Positions 1 through 12,525 of a DNA stretch of 64,000 nt are shown piece after piece (position 1 is the stretch's first letter; the number at the start of each line of letters is the position of its first letter). Under the pieces are notes generated by a model, which worked only from the letters and a program-made list of their open reading frames with translations, made no database searches and was not told the DNA's origin. Source of the stretch: Archegozetes longisetosus (Eukaryota; Arthropoda; Arachnida; Sarcoptiformes; Trhypochthoniidae); the NCBI GenBank assembly GCA_018873245.2, contig JAEMBT020000007.1:5177129-5241128 (forward strand), given 5' to 3'. Made by a program: the position numbers and the translations under genes.

Positions 1-439
1 TTCATTTCAAATTAAGTTATCTCAGGTTAAATAAAACACTGTTTTTCTTCCACTTTACCAGCAAAGTATGAAACCAAATAATTTATAACTAATTTTACTA
101 TCATGTCATTAAAAACGCCATAAATTGGGTCCAATGAAGATGAAATCAGTTTATATAACAATTCAATCACTATTTCAATAAGAGCTGCGCTCAGATAACA
201 GTATTTCTCATGACGAACAACTCATAACTTCGAGATAAAGAGATACTCATATTTCAAAAGGTTGGCTGAGATTTTAATGAATCGATCATAAAAGCTGATA
301 ATCACTAAATGAATGATTAAGTTGGATATGGTGTGATACGATGTTTACCTTATTTAGGGCATTACGTTAATAAGTCTGAACAGAGACTGATGAACAAAAT
401 ATTCAAATCAGAATTTCTTAGAGACAAAAAATTTAATTA

Positions 440-583
440 AACAAATTTAGCTTATTCTACATGTTAGGAAAATTGAGCTCACTCTACATGTTAACCAAAT
501 CTAGCTCATTCTATATGTTAACCAAATCTAGCTCATTCTACAGTTAACCAAATCTAGCTCATTCTACATATTAACAAAATTGA
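440..583. repeat. 27-bp tandem repeat, about five copies
   Basis: Successive units begin at about 459, 486, 513 and 540. They read roughly acatgttaaccaaatctagc followed by tcattct, with partial units at either end (440-458 and 566-583). The middle copies differ by one or two bases. The array lies about 350 bp upstream of the calcitonin-type start codon, so it could sit in the 5' flanking region of that gene. No regulatory role can be shown. Confidence 0.85.
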
Positions 584-769
584 AATACATATTAAACGTT
601 GAATAAAACCGAAAACCAATTTAATTTAACGCTTCTCTAACAACATTTATCACACAATTAACTAAATATACATTGAATCTTATTGGCCGAAACTACCATG
701 ACGTGGGCAGGTATCCAACCTTTACTACTTCAAGGCGCACTTCAAGCCGATTCTTTACAGCACAAAAAT

Positions 770-783
770 TATTATATATAAAT
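770..783 (+). promoter_or_regulatory. Candidate TATA box of the calcitonin-type gene
   Basis: The stretch attatatataaat is followed by a pyrimidine-rich segment (about 788-812) in which transcription could begin about 30 bp downstream. The ATG at 939 would then carry a 5' UTR of roughly 130 nt if no further 5' intron exists. AT-rich DNA produces such strings by chance, so this is only a candidate. Confidence 0.35.
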
Positions 784-938
784 GCACATTTCTCTCGTTC
801 CTCTCCTCTCATCGCAATATTGTTTTGGGTTTCGCTGAGTGTCCAGTCAGCGAACATTTGGGTAGAAATCAGTATCTGATCACTTATTTCTTCTTATTTA
901 CAATAGTCTAGTCAATCGAAAGCAAGTCTAACTCTGCG

Positions 939-1135
939 ATGAAGTGTAGTCGTTGTCATACAAGTGCTATTTCCTTAACTGTATTGAATGCCACTTTTAT
1001 CTTATTATCGCTGATCTCAATAATATCTTCTGCATCTATCGCAAAAGTACCCGATTATGACGCCAATTCCGAATTGGATTCAATTGATAGTAACAGTGAT
1101 AATAATTTGGTTCAAACTAAATCTACAAGACAAAA
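939..1135 (+). CDS. Calcitonin-type neuropeptide precursor, exon 1 (signal peptide)
   Basis: The ATG at 939 opens 65 codons plus two bases, ending at a strong donor (AAAA|GTAAGT, intron from 1136). Residues 10-33 are strongly hydrophobic (TVLNATFILLSLISIISSAS), a typical signal peptide probably cut after about residue 35. An acidic, Ser/Asp/Asn-rich spacer follows, ending in TKSTRQ. The exon ends in phase 2 with AA. Both downstream hormone exons supply one base that completes a Lys codon and continue in frame to a basic cleavage site. Without splicing, the frame would stop at TAA 1137-1139. It therefore supplies the secretory leader for both peptides. I am confident it is a leader exon; the link to exons 10 kb away rests on phase and logic. 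Confidence 0.8.
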
Positions 1136-4100
1136 GTAAGTTTTAATTTACCATGTTCGCTATCACTTTCGTTTCTTCCATATTTAAAGTTTTGTCTAAC
1201 TTCTTATCATTTTATAAGTGATAGAAAATTCTTATAAATAGCTATAAAATATGCTCAATATTTTATTACTCGAAAGTCTAAACTTTTACTGAAAAATGTT
1301 TTCGTAGGGTTGCGAAATAATTTATGATTCTTTAGGAAGTAGTTTAAATCTTGTTTGTGTTTTATATTTACTCTAAGGAAAACCATTTAATCACCGAAAA
1401 TATCAACCAGTGGCCAGAATAATGATTTGTAGATCAAAATACTTTAGAGTATAAAAGAGAAAGTAGAATAATTTGACTGAATTTGCATAAGATTAGGCTA
1501 GCTTTCTCTTTACTATTCATATGAAACGCTTAGTAAGAGATGTTTTCAGAATTTCCTTCATTTCGGTCGAACACGATTCTGATGGCTATAAACTGCACTT
1601 TACCAGAAACACCTGCTGTAGTAGGGTCTACTCTGAAAAATGTCTTTCATGTTACCTTTCATTCGTTAACTTTCAATATTTAACTCAGAAGCTCAATATA
1701 AGCTGCCTTCCAGACAACTGGATTAGCTTTGAATGTATTTAACTAAATATTTCAATATCTGAGCCTAAGCTGATTTTAAATGACGTTTCATTGTCTAAAT
1801 CTGGTGATTTTCGTTAGGCGGAAGTTCTAAAATTAATGTTTTCTAAATTTATTAAAATATACCTAAGGCTATAACTCTGTGACAATACAACTAACAGGAT
1901 CCAAACGAACGATTCAAGAGTTGCATAAAGAAACGTTTTAAAAATATTACACAAGCTAAAAAAGTCATGATTCAGTACTGTCCCTAAACTTGAATATGAG
2001 TTTTATTCGGAATCAGGATACTGAGTAGAAGAAACATATAGGAAACTTAAATTGATTTGATTCTACCATGAAGTGATGGCATTTTAGTGAAATGAGTTAA
2101 ATGATTTAGAGTAACATATAAAATGATGCGCCATTGCCCTAGTTAGCTATTCGTTTAATAAATAAGAATAGTTTTAAAGTTACATAATGCCTTGAAAATT
2201 TCTCAAGATATTAGTCAAGAAGATTAATATCACATTTCTTCCATATATAATGCACAACGTGTCATATCTTTTACTATGAGACTCACAAGAATTCGAATCC
2301 CACAGAATGTATCGCAGAATAAAAATCTCATTAAAATACAAATGCTTGAAAATCTTATGGGAAATGCGAATTATTAAGATCATTCTTACTGCAGCTCAAC
2401 AATAATAGTTTGTTAGTTTTTATTAACATATTCCTGAACAAAATTAGTAGTCATTTAATTATAGTCAATACTTTCATGAGCATCCAAACGCTTTTTTATC
2501 CTTATTTAGACAAAGATCACAAAACTTATCTAACTTTTAATTGCCTCAGTATATATATTCTCTCATTGCATACGAAAAGCGACATTTTGACACTTTTGAG
2601 AATTACAAATTACTTTCTATCACTAATAAGAAATCTATTTCGATTCAGTTACGATTATCTAAGGGAAATTGTTTCAAAGCGAGCAAACATAAACTATCTT
2701 CGAAATTTTTTGGAAGCTTTGGATAACAAACTTGAGAAAATTCAGTAAGTATTCAAATTTTAATAAGATTTTACAACAAAATGAGGTCAATTTCATTCAA
2801 ATACTTCATGTATGATATGGATTAACTGTTTGTGATTAGTTTATTTAGTTTAATAAAGTTCTTCAATTAATACTTACCCTTGAACTGTACATCTTTCCAG
2901 AAAAACAAAAACAAAAAATGAAATTATCCCCAAGTAAGATATACAACAATCATGACAAATGTTGAATTTTTGAGAATGAGTGCATGATATTAAGTGTTTT
3001 CATTTTCAATATTCCGTAAACGCATGAAAATTCAAATAATTGAATTCTTCAGAATGTAATAAATATCATATGTTCTTCCGTGTATTTTTCTTTGAGGCAT
3101 TCTTTGCCTATCAATTTTTCTCGAGATATTGAACATAATAATTGGCTTTGACATCTCCAGGAGTAGACATGTTTTTGGGATTCTGTAATATAATGGATTT
3201 CATTTAACCCTAATGAACATGACATGAGTTAACCAAAGTTTAAATTGTTATCTACAAAGAATTGTACCATACCTAAAATAATTGTATGGACAAAATAAAA
3301 TATATACTAGAATGTATAGCGTTAGAAGATAGCATTGAACGACTGTGCTGTAGTTTTTAAAATATTAATAATGATCATTTTGATCGGTAGCTCAAAAATC
3401 AATCAATTGCTTATCAGTTAAAATGAAGAGACAATCTTTGATTATAATGTGAAATAAAGCATACTTCATCAACTATTAATTTGTATTTTATTAAAGCTTG
3501 TCTATTCATTCAACTCGTTGGTAGTTAAGGGTTTGAAGGTTTAATCAATTTTGAATGAGTCAATACTATAGAGATGTTACGGTACAGTCTGTTACTTGTT
3601 ATTAACGCTTTACGCATAAGTGTATATCTATCAATTTTGTTAAGACAATTATTTCAGGCATAGCAAGCTTCTTAAATGAGAAAAGCCAATAAATTGATTT
3701 ACTAGATCTAATTTTGTTTTTCTGTTTAATGTGTCAGATCTTCTTTTATGTGAAAATAAGTTAGAAGTGAAAAAAATGTGATTTTATCTCCTATAACAAT
3801 TTTTGCGGTTTAGATTTACAAAAACAGTTTACAGAGTGAAAATCTTTTCTCTTTCTGCTGCAACTACTTATTAGCTAAAATGTAATCAATTTCCAGTCTT
3901 GGCAGTCTCCGTTGGCATAAGTTAGTTTTACAGAACATAACAAGATAACCAAACTTTTCTTGTCCTCATTGATTGCTAGGCTAAAAGTTAATCACGTTTT
4001 ATTGCCAAAACTCTAGTGTATCCTAAAACTAGTTTCATATGAACACCTATAGGCGCAATTGTTGAAAATGATTGAACTTATGTTATTAAAATTTAGCATT

Positions 4101-7100
4101 TCACTTTTGTTATTATCATTATAATTAAAAATGTAGTGACAAAAAAGTGACCACGTATGAAACGATAAGTTTAATAATTATTTTTATTAATGGTTAGAAA
4201 TATATAACATTCTTGCAATACGTTTTTTTGCCGCAAAGCGAGAAAATTCGATCAAAATTTTTGCTTTCAAAAGTCGAAACGTGAGTGGAGTCTCATTTAA
4301 GCGATTAATTTTATCTATACTAAAAAAAGTTTCATTCAATTTAACCAGTCAATACTTCGGTAGTGCTAATCAAACTTTAGTTATAAGCCTTTTAATCATT
4401 TAAATGTTGCTAAAAAAGTTGACTGTTCTCATAATTAATTAATACCTGACAAAATTCATATTGCTTAGTGTTATATTAATACATTATTACGTTAGTTAAA
4501 TAAACTTTTAAACTAAATTCATAAATAAAACAATTTTCATTTATAATTGATCATTTATTCTTTCTTTCATTAATGACTTTTGTTCATCACTTCGCTCAAC
4601 ATTGAGTTCTCTCAAAATCTGAAATAATAGAAAGTTAGATTGAGACAAACGATTGATAGTTAGATTTGCCATTCACAGCAACAGAGCAATTTTGAATAAA
4701 TAAATGCAACTTTTAAATCTATATTTTGAGGTGATCAATGTTTCGAATGAATGTCAACTTGATTGTAGCATTAATAAAACAATAAAAATCAATATGAATC
4801 CATAACGTATCGCATATATTAGATCGAATCAATATTTATTACATTTATTCTACTGGACTGTCAATAACTAAAATACTGAACATTTCATGCATTTAACAAT
4901 CAATAAAACCCTATTGGAATCTATTCTCATTCAATTCCTGAAAAAGTTTGACGTGAATAATAGATTTTGGAAAATAAAAGTTGATTTAACTGATTGTTAT
5001 TGAAATTGAAAGTAGATTGTTATCGAATTAAACCTAAAAGGTATAGATTTTAAAACTGGTGTTCTCTTTCACAGAGACATGTTGACCTCTTACCACGTAA
5101 ATTGAAAAAAATACAATACTTCATATCAAATAATCCATAAGCGGAAAGCAAATTTTCTATTTTCGCAAGCAATCATTATTTCAATAGTTGAAGAATATTC
5201 TATAGGTTGACATGTGTGAAATGAGAGAAGTTTACCTACTTTTAGTTGTGAATATTCCATTGTACCAGTATAGTTTCTAAATCACACAGATTAACAATAC
5301 ATTTGAAACGATGCAAAATTCTATTCAATCATATTACAGTAGTTCAATAGATTTGACGTACATTAGAACTTTTACTTTTTCTCAAAGCTTTCACATATAA
5401 ATAAAATACGTTGTACTTTAACAGAATGGTTACTCTAACTGTTGCATTTGTAGGCATTATTTTGCGAGCACTAAAACATCTGACTTTACACTCAAATCTG
5501 TCTAACTTGAACGTGTAGTTAAGCGGCTTCTAAAAATCAATAACAATTAACCCTTATCTTTCATACGATTTTTATATTGTTGTTCAAACTCCATATGAAA
5601 GTTAGAAAGGTCTTACTGTATTTAGTTTCTCTGATTCTAAACTTTGAACTTAGAATCAATTCTATAGAATATTGTAATCTAAAGCTTTTGAATAACTAGT
5701 ATTTACATTTTGATTTGATTAACCGATGGAAAATAACTGCTTCACTTGGAATCTAATTATAATCACAAAATTCAAATTCAAAGTTAAGGTTACAAGGTTA
5801 AAAATATTTCTGAAGATAGTAGATGTGTCAATAGAAATATCCCTTTAGAGAGACAGTATAGGGATTAATATATATTCACTCGAAACGACTTGAATTAGCC
5901 GATAGGTTAGTTTTTAGAAAGATCATCAATGCATCTAAACAATGAAAGGGATCCTAAGATCTGGTGCATATCATTGAAGTTGACTTGACCATGAACTATA
6001 GTATGACGGCAAACAATAAATTAATTAAAATATTTGTACTAAAATATTATGTAATCAAATAATTGAAATTTTCTGTTGAACTAGCATTAATCATAAGTTA
6101 AATTCTAGAGGCAAATAGAATAATAGCAACTCATTCCAATCGAATCATGCAATAAAGCAAGAGAATGCTTTTATTTAATTTGATTTTCTATTTACTATAC
6201 TAACTGAAACTTATAATCATGGCCGGCGCTAGATATTTCTATCTGAGTAGATCGAGTGAGACCAAAATTTTGAGAATGCTACTTTCATTTAATAATTAGC
6301 TTTAAGATTACCAATTAAAACTTCTATTAATGATATATTTGTATAATTATGAGATAGGTTATTTCAATCCTGAAAAAGCTCATGAATTTTTGAATAATTT
6401 ACATCAATAACTGTTTTTCCAAGAATTTTTGAGTGAACCCAATCTGACTTCTACGTAGCCCCGGTTCTGTTTATAGCTTGAAGCTAATCTAACACATGAT
6501 TTGTATTGAAGTCGTTAAGCTCAGGATGATATTTTTGAAATTATTTCAGATGAGCAAAATAATAGTTAAGTGATGGACACAATCTAATCAAGTTTCGAAT
6601 CTTTTCTAGTATTAAAAGCTATTCTTAAATAAATTAGAAACTTATAACCATTCGGACCATTAATCTAAATGAGGGCTACTCTGGGCAAATATTGATAGTA
6701 TTTTTCGTTCTCTGCTCTTGCATCGGTAGATCTCTATTGTTAACAATATTTTCGGGTTCAATGCTTTTTGTAAAATAATCGTGAATCATAAAATAAATTT
6801 CTAAACGAAAATAATAGAAGCGCTTCTTCAGAAAAGGGCGGACCACAAGATTTATTGTTTTAATTTTCCATATTGAACTAGAATTACAACCTATACACTG
6901 CGCGTACAGTTCAACGATACTTATGTCTCTTCGAGTTTAATAACTTGTAAATATCTTCAACTATTTCCATATTTTGCAATAACTTTGACTGAGCTTAGGG
7001 TAACTGAAATTTATTTTCATTTATCATTTGATGGAATCGCCGGAATAAAGTAATTGAATAGACGCCTAACACTTGAATTAGTGCCCTCTCAGTAGTCGCT

Positions 7101-10100
7101 ACAGTAATGCTTAATTTGCTTTACAATTCCTATTGGTTTTTCTGTGTCGCAAAACTTGTTAAACAAATATTATTTCAACCACTTTTAGGCTTATGCTTGT
7201 CAGAAAAAAGATTCTTGTATTACATGAGAGCTTCGGCTAAAAGAATATCGATTAAAGCATTGACATACAGATGTGAAAAATGATTTAGTAGTTACAGTTA
7301 TATTCGGAGTGAGTTATATAGTGAACACTTTGATAACTTGTCACCTACTTGTTTCACTTATTCAGAGACCTATTTAATGAAATTAAATTATCATTTAAGA
7401 GGTCTTTTATTTGGGACTCAAAACTGATTCACTAGAAGATTCATTTTTGCACTAATGAGACGTTTTTCGAGTTCTTTAAGAGTTAGTAAACATTTTCCTC
7501 TATTTAAAAGCAGTAATTATATTAAACTTGAGTTTAGTTATGGATGAGTAATGTTCACATAAAGCTATGGTAAATATGGATTAATGCTGTTTGAATGAGT
7601 TGAATAAATTTAGCTAATTTATTATTCATTAAATTAAACTAAAATAGCAACATTCTTCTAACTAACATTCTTCAGTATTTTCTCTTTTAATCAATCCCTC
7701 CGTCTTGATCAGAAGAAATACCCCATAAAACGATTGCTTAGCTTTAGTCAAAGTATCTATTGAAAATTTTGAAAATTCATCAAATAATTCTTTAATTTAG
7801 TGAAGACAATAATAATGGCAATCTGATGTCTCATTTAATAAATGAGTAATCGATCCCTTCAAAGTATTTTTGGTGCTTCGAAACAACTTTAGATAAGAAA
7901 TTAGGTTAAGTAAAAGTTAAGATCAATCTGAAGTGGTTTTTAGTAAAAATATCTAATGTTCCTCAATAACGAATATATTGAGAAAGCGAAAGATTCAGTT
8001 TCGGTTACGAGAACAGTTGTAACAGTTTTTCTCGAGTCAAATTAAAGCTTGTCTTATGCTGGATTATATCTATTGTTTTTGTCCAAATCAATTGTTAGAA
8101 TTGATGATTTTCAATAAGTTGAGCTGGAAATGACTCTCCATAAATTGGATAGGCAATTTAGATAATAAGCCTATTCTTTTAATCAAGCTTATGAACCTAA
8201 ACATCATTAATAAGAAATAAAGATAGTGTACATTTTGGTAGATAACTATAAACGATATTTAGTTGAGAACCTCTTTTTCAACCAATTCTATTTTGGCTCA
8301 TGTCTATTCTGAGTCTGACTTTACAACTATTATAAAGTACTTCGATTCTGAATACTTATTTAAATGGTGCTGACATTTACAATTATAATGCCTTTTATTT
8401 ACTCAATTTACATGTTATGTACAGTCTGTATGTCACGCTATTATCCTTCATGACAGCATAGGCATATCAACTCATCTTTTATACTGCTCAACACATATTT
8501 CTGACGAATTCATATAACTTTTTTCATACTCAACACAAACAGTCTTTCAAGAAGCAAGTTCTTAACTAGTATATAATGGATCTTTGCATCTAATTTAACG
8601 CCATGTCAATCATAAGCTTAAGACTTTCTAGGTAATACTTGAAATAAGAGTTTAGATTTCGGTTAAGACAGACTCAAATACATGCTGAGATGATTAAATT
8701 TCTTAATCAATCTGGGAATAAATGATGTCTAACTAATTAGCATCTCAGGCAACGCCTTATACGTGGATAAGATCAATGAAAACATGGTTATATATCGTCG
8801 GATAAGTGCTATGAAGTCCTCCCTCCCGTTGAAATAACATTGCAGCTAGCACTTATAACACCCTAAAGAGGATATGTTAGAATCTTTTAATAGGCCTATT
8901 GTTGGTTAATGTCTCGCAAAACTACCTGAATTTCAATATTGTTTTGCTTGCGTTTACTTTTATCTGTAAATTACATTGATATAAAGCACTCATAAAATAA
9001 CTGAACTGTTATGAAAGCTTATAAATAATTTTGTGGCACCACACGCAAGAAATATTTATCTTCTGTGCTAGAAATTTCAGGTATCGATTTCCCCAAATCT
9101 ATTCTCCTACTATTTGGAAACTTAATCACAATATTTTGCGCTAATCCTTCAATTCGTGTTTAAATAACTCACTTTTCTGCCAAAAATTAATTAGAAAAAT
9201 CTTTCCTGAAATTATGTTTATGGAAGAGATTATAAGCATTAGTTGAGACGGAAGGTGAACAAAAATTGAAATTTTACTAGAAACAGATTATTGCTTAACA
9301 TGTTTTACTTAATGAACTGTTTGTGCAAATCTTAATCCAAGAAAGTTACGAAAGTATATCACATATCCAAATACCTTAAGAGAAAAGATGAAAGAATCGA
9401 GAAAATCAAGTTTACTTCAGCTTATTACTCGTGTTTTCATTAAATGAGAGGCACTTCAATAATATTATTTCATTTTAGTCAATCATTTATATGAGTACGT
9501 AAGATACGTACCCCAATCACGCTCAGCCTATTTGTTGATAGAAAGCAAGATTTCTAAATCTATTTATACCGATAATACCATAGCATAAGTGCCTGTACTT
9601 CATATTTGTAGGCGTTTAATCTTGACATCAATTTTTACTGATATCACACTTATGTTTCATGCAATTAAGTATTATATGAAAAGTTAAGCAATTCATCGCT
9701 TATCTGATATCGGCCATGAATGCAAATCAGTTCTGTAAACATCCAATCAGATTATCTTTTCATTCAAGTTCTGCTTAAGCAATCGTTTTTCTGAAAGCCT
9801 GCAGATTATTGATTATTAGATAGCTGGATGCGATATTTTAATTATATTAAATCTATGTATAACTGGAACCTTATGTTATTTAGGGAAATTTGATCTCTGT
9901 CTTTTAGTTATATAATTATTAGTCCAATCTTTTGACCAAAATAGACTTCTCTACGTTCATTATCTCAAAAATTTGGAAATCAGTTCTGCAGATTATAAAA
10001 AATTTTGTTGCAATTATAAGCATTTTTCCTTGGTATTTGGAAAGTAATTTTAGTTATTCCTCCAAATGCTTTCGCTCGCATAACTAATTTAGCAGGCTTT

Positions 10101-11137
10101 GTCTTCGTATAACCTAAACGTACAACAGTTTACAAGCTCTACTTACCTAACCTAACCTAACATTGAATTTTAAGAGAGAGTTATCTGAATAACTGTAATA
10201 GATAAGACTGCTTAGAATATTCTGTGTACAATATTCCGCTTACATATTGAGCCATAAATTTAGTGATAAACAAATTGCAATTCTAATAAAATGCTCGCGT
10301 GTCTGTTTTATAAGCTTCTCCACGATACAGATGTGCAGGAAGTGACTTTAAAAGCATGCATAGTAACGAAAAATATACCGTTGCCACGGCATCTTCCTTA
10401 TGATGCGCATCATTTTTTCAAGAAAAATTTGAATTTTCATCTTTCTTGCCTTAAAGGGTTAAGAAAAGAGCTCACATTATACGACATTTTATTAAAAGAT
10501 TGATACTACATAACAACACATGATTTCTAGTTGTTATGCATTTTAATAGGTTCATCGAGTGTACAACGAAACAATGTTATAACAAGTAATACCGGCATTA
10601 AAATATAGGTGTTATATATAGCACTGTTATCAAATTGAAGATTTTCTTTTATTAAAAGATTCAAACTCATGAATTTAATATATGAATAAATTAATGCAGA
10701 AATAGTATTCGGATTAGATGAAATTCATCAAAATTTTTCTTATTAAATGCAAGTGAATAGTAACATTTTTGATGAATACGTATTTTCTATTCTTTAATTC
10801 AATTATATGTATTGAGTTTTGGATTGTTTTCAAGCATAATCTTTATATCGTATTCAACCCTTAATAAGAATGCACCTGAAATGCGAACACGTCATTGCAT
10901 GAAATATGTTCGTGCATCCAATGATCAGTTAAAATGTTTTCATCATAAGTTAAATTAATTGTAAGAAAAGTTTTTAAGCAAAACCAAGCCTTTGATCCAA
11001 TAACAAGTCCAAAAGTTGTAATAATATCCTAAGTTATAATTGATTATTTACCAAAGAATAATTGATCTTAATACCAATTCAAATATTATGAATAGAGTGT
11101 TTTGTGTGTTTTGTGTCTTCTACTGGTCTATTTATAG
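1136..11137 (+). other. 10-kb intron of the calcitonin-type gene
   Basis: The interval runs from the GTAAGT donor at 1136 to the acceptor tttatag at 11131-11137. It holds no coding sequence I can support. Two open stretches (2410-2748, which ends at a GTAAGT-like donor, and 10291-10503) have no recognisable domain. A short interstitial telomere-like run lies at 10146-10160. The rest is AT-rich and featureless to my eye. Strong-looking regulatory elements could be hidden here but cannot be called. Confidence 0.6.
10146..10160. repeat. Interstitial (CCTAA)3 telomere-like repeat
   Basis: Three perfect copies of CCTAA, which is TTAGG on the other strand, the usual arthropod telomere unit. Too short to be a telomere. 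It may be chance or a repair scar. Confidence 0.6.
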
Positions 11138-11321
11138 GAAACGAACCTGTTATATAAACGCTGGAATGACTCACAATTGCGATTTCAAAGACTTAATATC
11201 AGCGATGAATGCAAGACGATTCTGGGAATCACAAAATTCTCCAGGAAGAAGGAAGAGAGCCATGACACCAGAGCCCACATCTAAACCATCCCCACTGCCA
11301 TTGACACCATTTACACACTAA
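11138..11321 (+). CDS. Calcitonin-type peptide exon, B-like form
   Basis: After acceptor tttatag the first base G completes Lys with the AA of exon 1, then KR cleaves before TCYINAGMTHNC. The predicted mature peptide is 33 residues. It has a Cys2-Cys12 ring, the stretch DFKDLISAMNARRFW, and the end NSP-G-RRKR, i.e. a C-terminal prolinamide after dibasic cleavage and amidation. An N-terminal disulfide ring and a Pro-amide end are hallmarks of calcitonin-type hormones; from memory, the INAG...C(D)(Y/F)KDL...NSP-amide pattern resembles arthropod calcitonin B peptides. A 20-residue Pro/Thr-rich tail follows and the frame stops at TAA 11319-11321. The precursor would be 126 residues. No AATAAA occurs before the next exon, but a perfect GTAAGT donor lies at 11588. 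The exon probably runs to 11587 and is spliced on. Confidence 0.85.
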
Positions 11322-11638
11322 ATACTTGTCATTTAAACAGCTAAATACCTCTATAACTTTCAAAATTTCTATCCAGTTCTTGTATTTTATTCCTTCATTC
11401 GTCAATTGTAAGACCTCTTCATTTAAAGTTTAGAGAATCCAAAAACGAGTTTATGCATATTTTCAACAAAATCCAAAATCAGAATTTTGTTACATTTTTT
11501 AAAACTTCCGTATTGTATAAGAAACAAAATTTTGGTCAGATATAAGTTTTAATTTACTGACAATTATTGGATGTTATAGTTCTAAATGTAAGTGAATATT
11601 GTAAGCATTATTAATAAGAAAATTTAATGTTTTTACAG

Positions 11639-11777
11639 AAAAAGCTTGCTTAGATCTAAGCGTCGCCCTCCCTGCTTGTCCGGCTTGCCCGCGGGCGACT
11701 GCGAGAATAACCACTTGGGACTCGAAAGTCTTGGACAGGACTATCTAAGACCAGGGGGCAGAAACCCGGGTCGCTAA
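11639..11777 (+). CDS. Calcitonin-type peptide exon, A-like form (terminal exon)
   Basis: After acceptor tttttacag the first base A completes Lys with exon 1, then the frame reads KSLLRSKRR and PPCLSGLPAGDC. It continues through ENNHLGLESLGQDYL to RPGGRNP-G-R-stop (TAA 11775-11777). The predicted mature peptide is about 34 residues with a Cys3-Cys12 ring and a C-terminal prolinamide donated by Gly; cleavage is at SKRR. This matches a second calcitonin-type hormone. The exon is strikingly GC-rich compared with its surroundings. AATAAA signals follow at 11812-11817 and 11824-11829. The precursor without the B exon would be 111 residues. It was missed by simple ORF finding because it lacks its own ATG. 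Confidence 0.85.
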
Positions 11778-11811
11778 ATGGAAATATTATTATTTAAAGT
11801 CTTATCATTTT

Positions 11812-11829
11812 AATAAATGTAGTAATAAA
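11812..11829 (+). terminator. Poly(A) signals of the calcitonin-type gene
   Basis: Two AATAAA hexamers at 11812-11817 and 11824-11829, 35-50 bp after the stop of the A-like exon. They are the first canonical + strand signals after the hormone exons and probably serve both isoforms. Confidence 0.6.
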
Positions 11830-12486
11830 TTTCACGCTTTTATAACCATTTGAAGGAAGATTTTGTAAGAATTATAATTTTATAGATAGCTTTTTGAATG
11901 TGAATACATTCTAGAAGAGAGCTTAAGGTGATGGTTGGCCTGTAAGGAATATTTTTTTAATTTATAGCATGGTTTTATCGGTGATGGGTTGCCTTTCAAG
12001 AGATCGCAAGCTTTGCTGTGAACTTAAAATTTGTTTTAATTGATTCTTAGTTTGAAAGGCGGAGTTATAAGTGAAATAGTTTGATATCTATATAGTTGTA
12101 ATAATTTTAGCTTCATATAATAACTTTCTATCTGAAGATCTAGTTTCTAATTGCTTATAGATTAAAATGGCTCTATTTTTGAAATACACTAATAGCTCTG
12201 CTGCACTTTTGCTTATATAACAACTATTAAATTTATTTTTATTATCTAAGAAGTCAAATCTAATTTGATTAATACTAATCATTATATAATTTGTTTACAG
12301 GATTTGAATACTGGAATAAAACAAATACATTTAGATGTTTTGCCAGACGAATGATAATTATATTTAGGAAGTAATCAATCATTTATTTTTCTCAGCTATA
12401 TATAAATTAGAAATTATATAAAATTTCAAAAAAGTTTATCATTTATAAAATCAATGTTAAATATAATGAAATTATTGAGCTGTTAT

Positions 12487-12525
12487 TGTAATTATTATTA
12501 TTATTATTTATTATTATTATTATTA
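12487..12525. repeat. (ATT)n microsatellite
   Basis: About twelve ATT units with one interruption (ATTTATT) in the middle. Confidence 0.9.

Noticed and set aside
673-879. 68-codon frame before the neuropeptide start
   Set aside because: It spans the TATA-like region and probable 5' UTR, has no conserved feature, and ends before the real leader ATG.
10291-10503. 70-codon ATG frame in the calcitonin intron
   Set aside because: No signal peptide, domain, splice partner or poly(A) signal; most likely chance or transposon debris.
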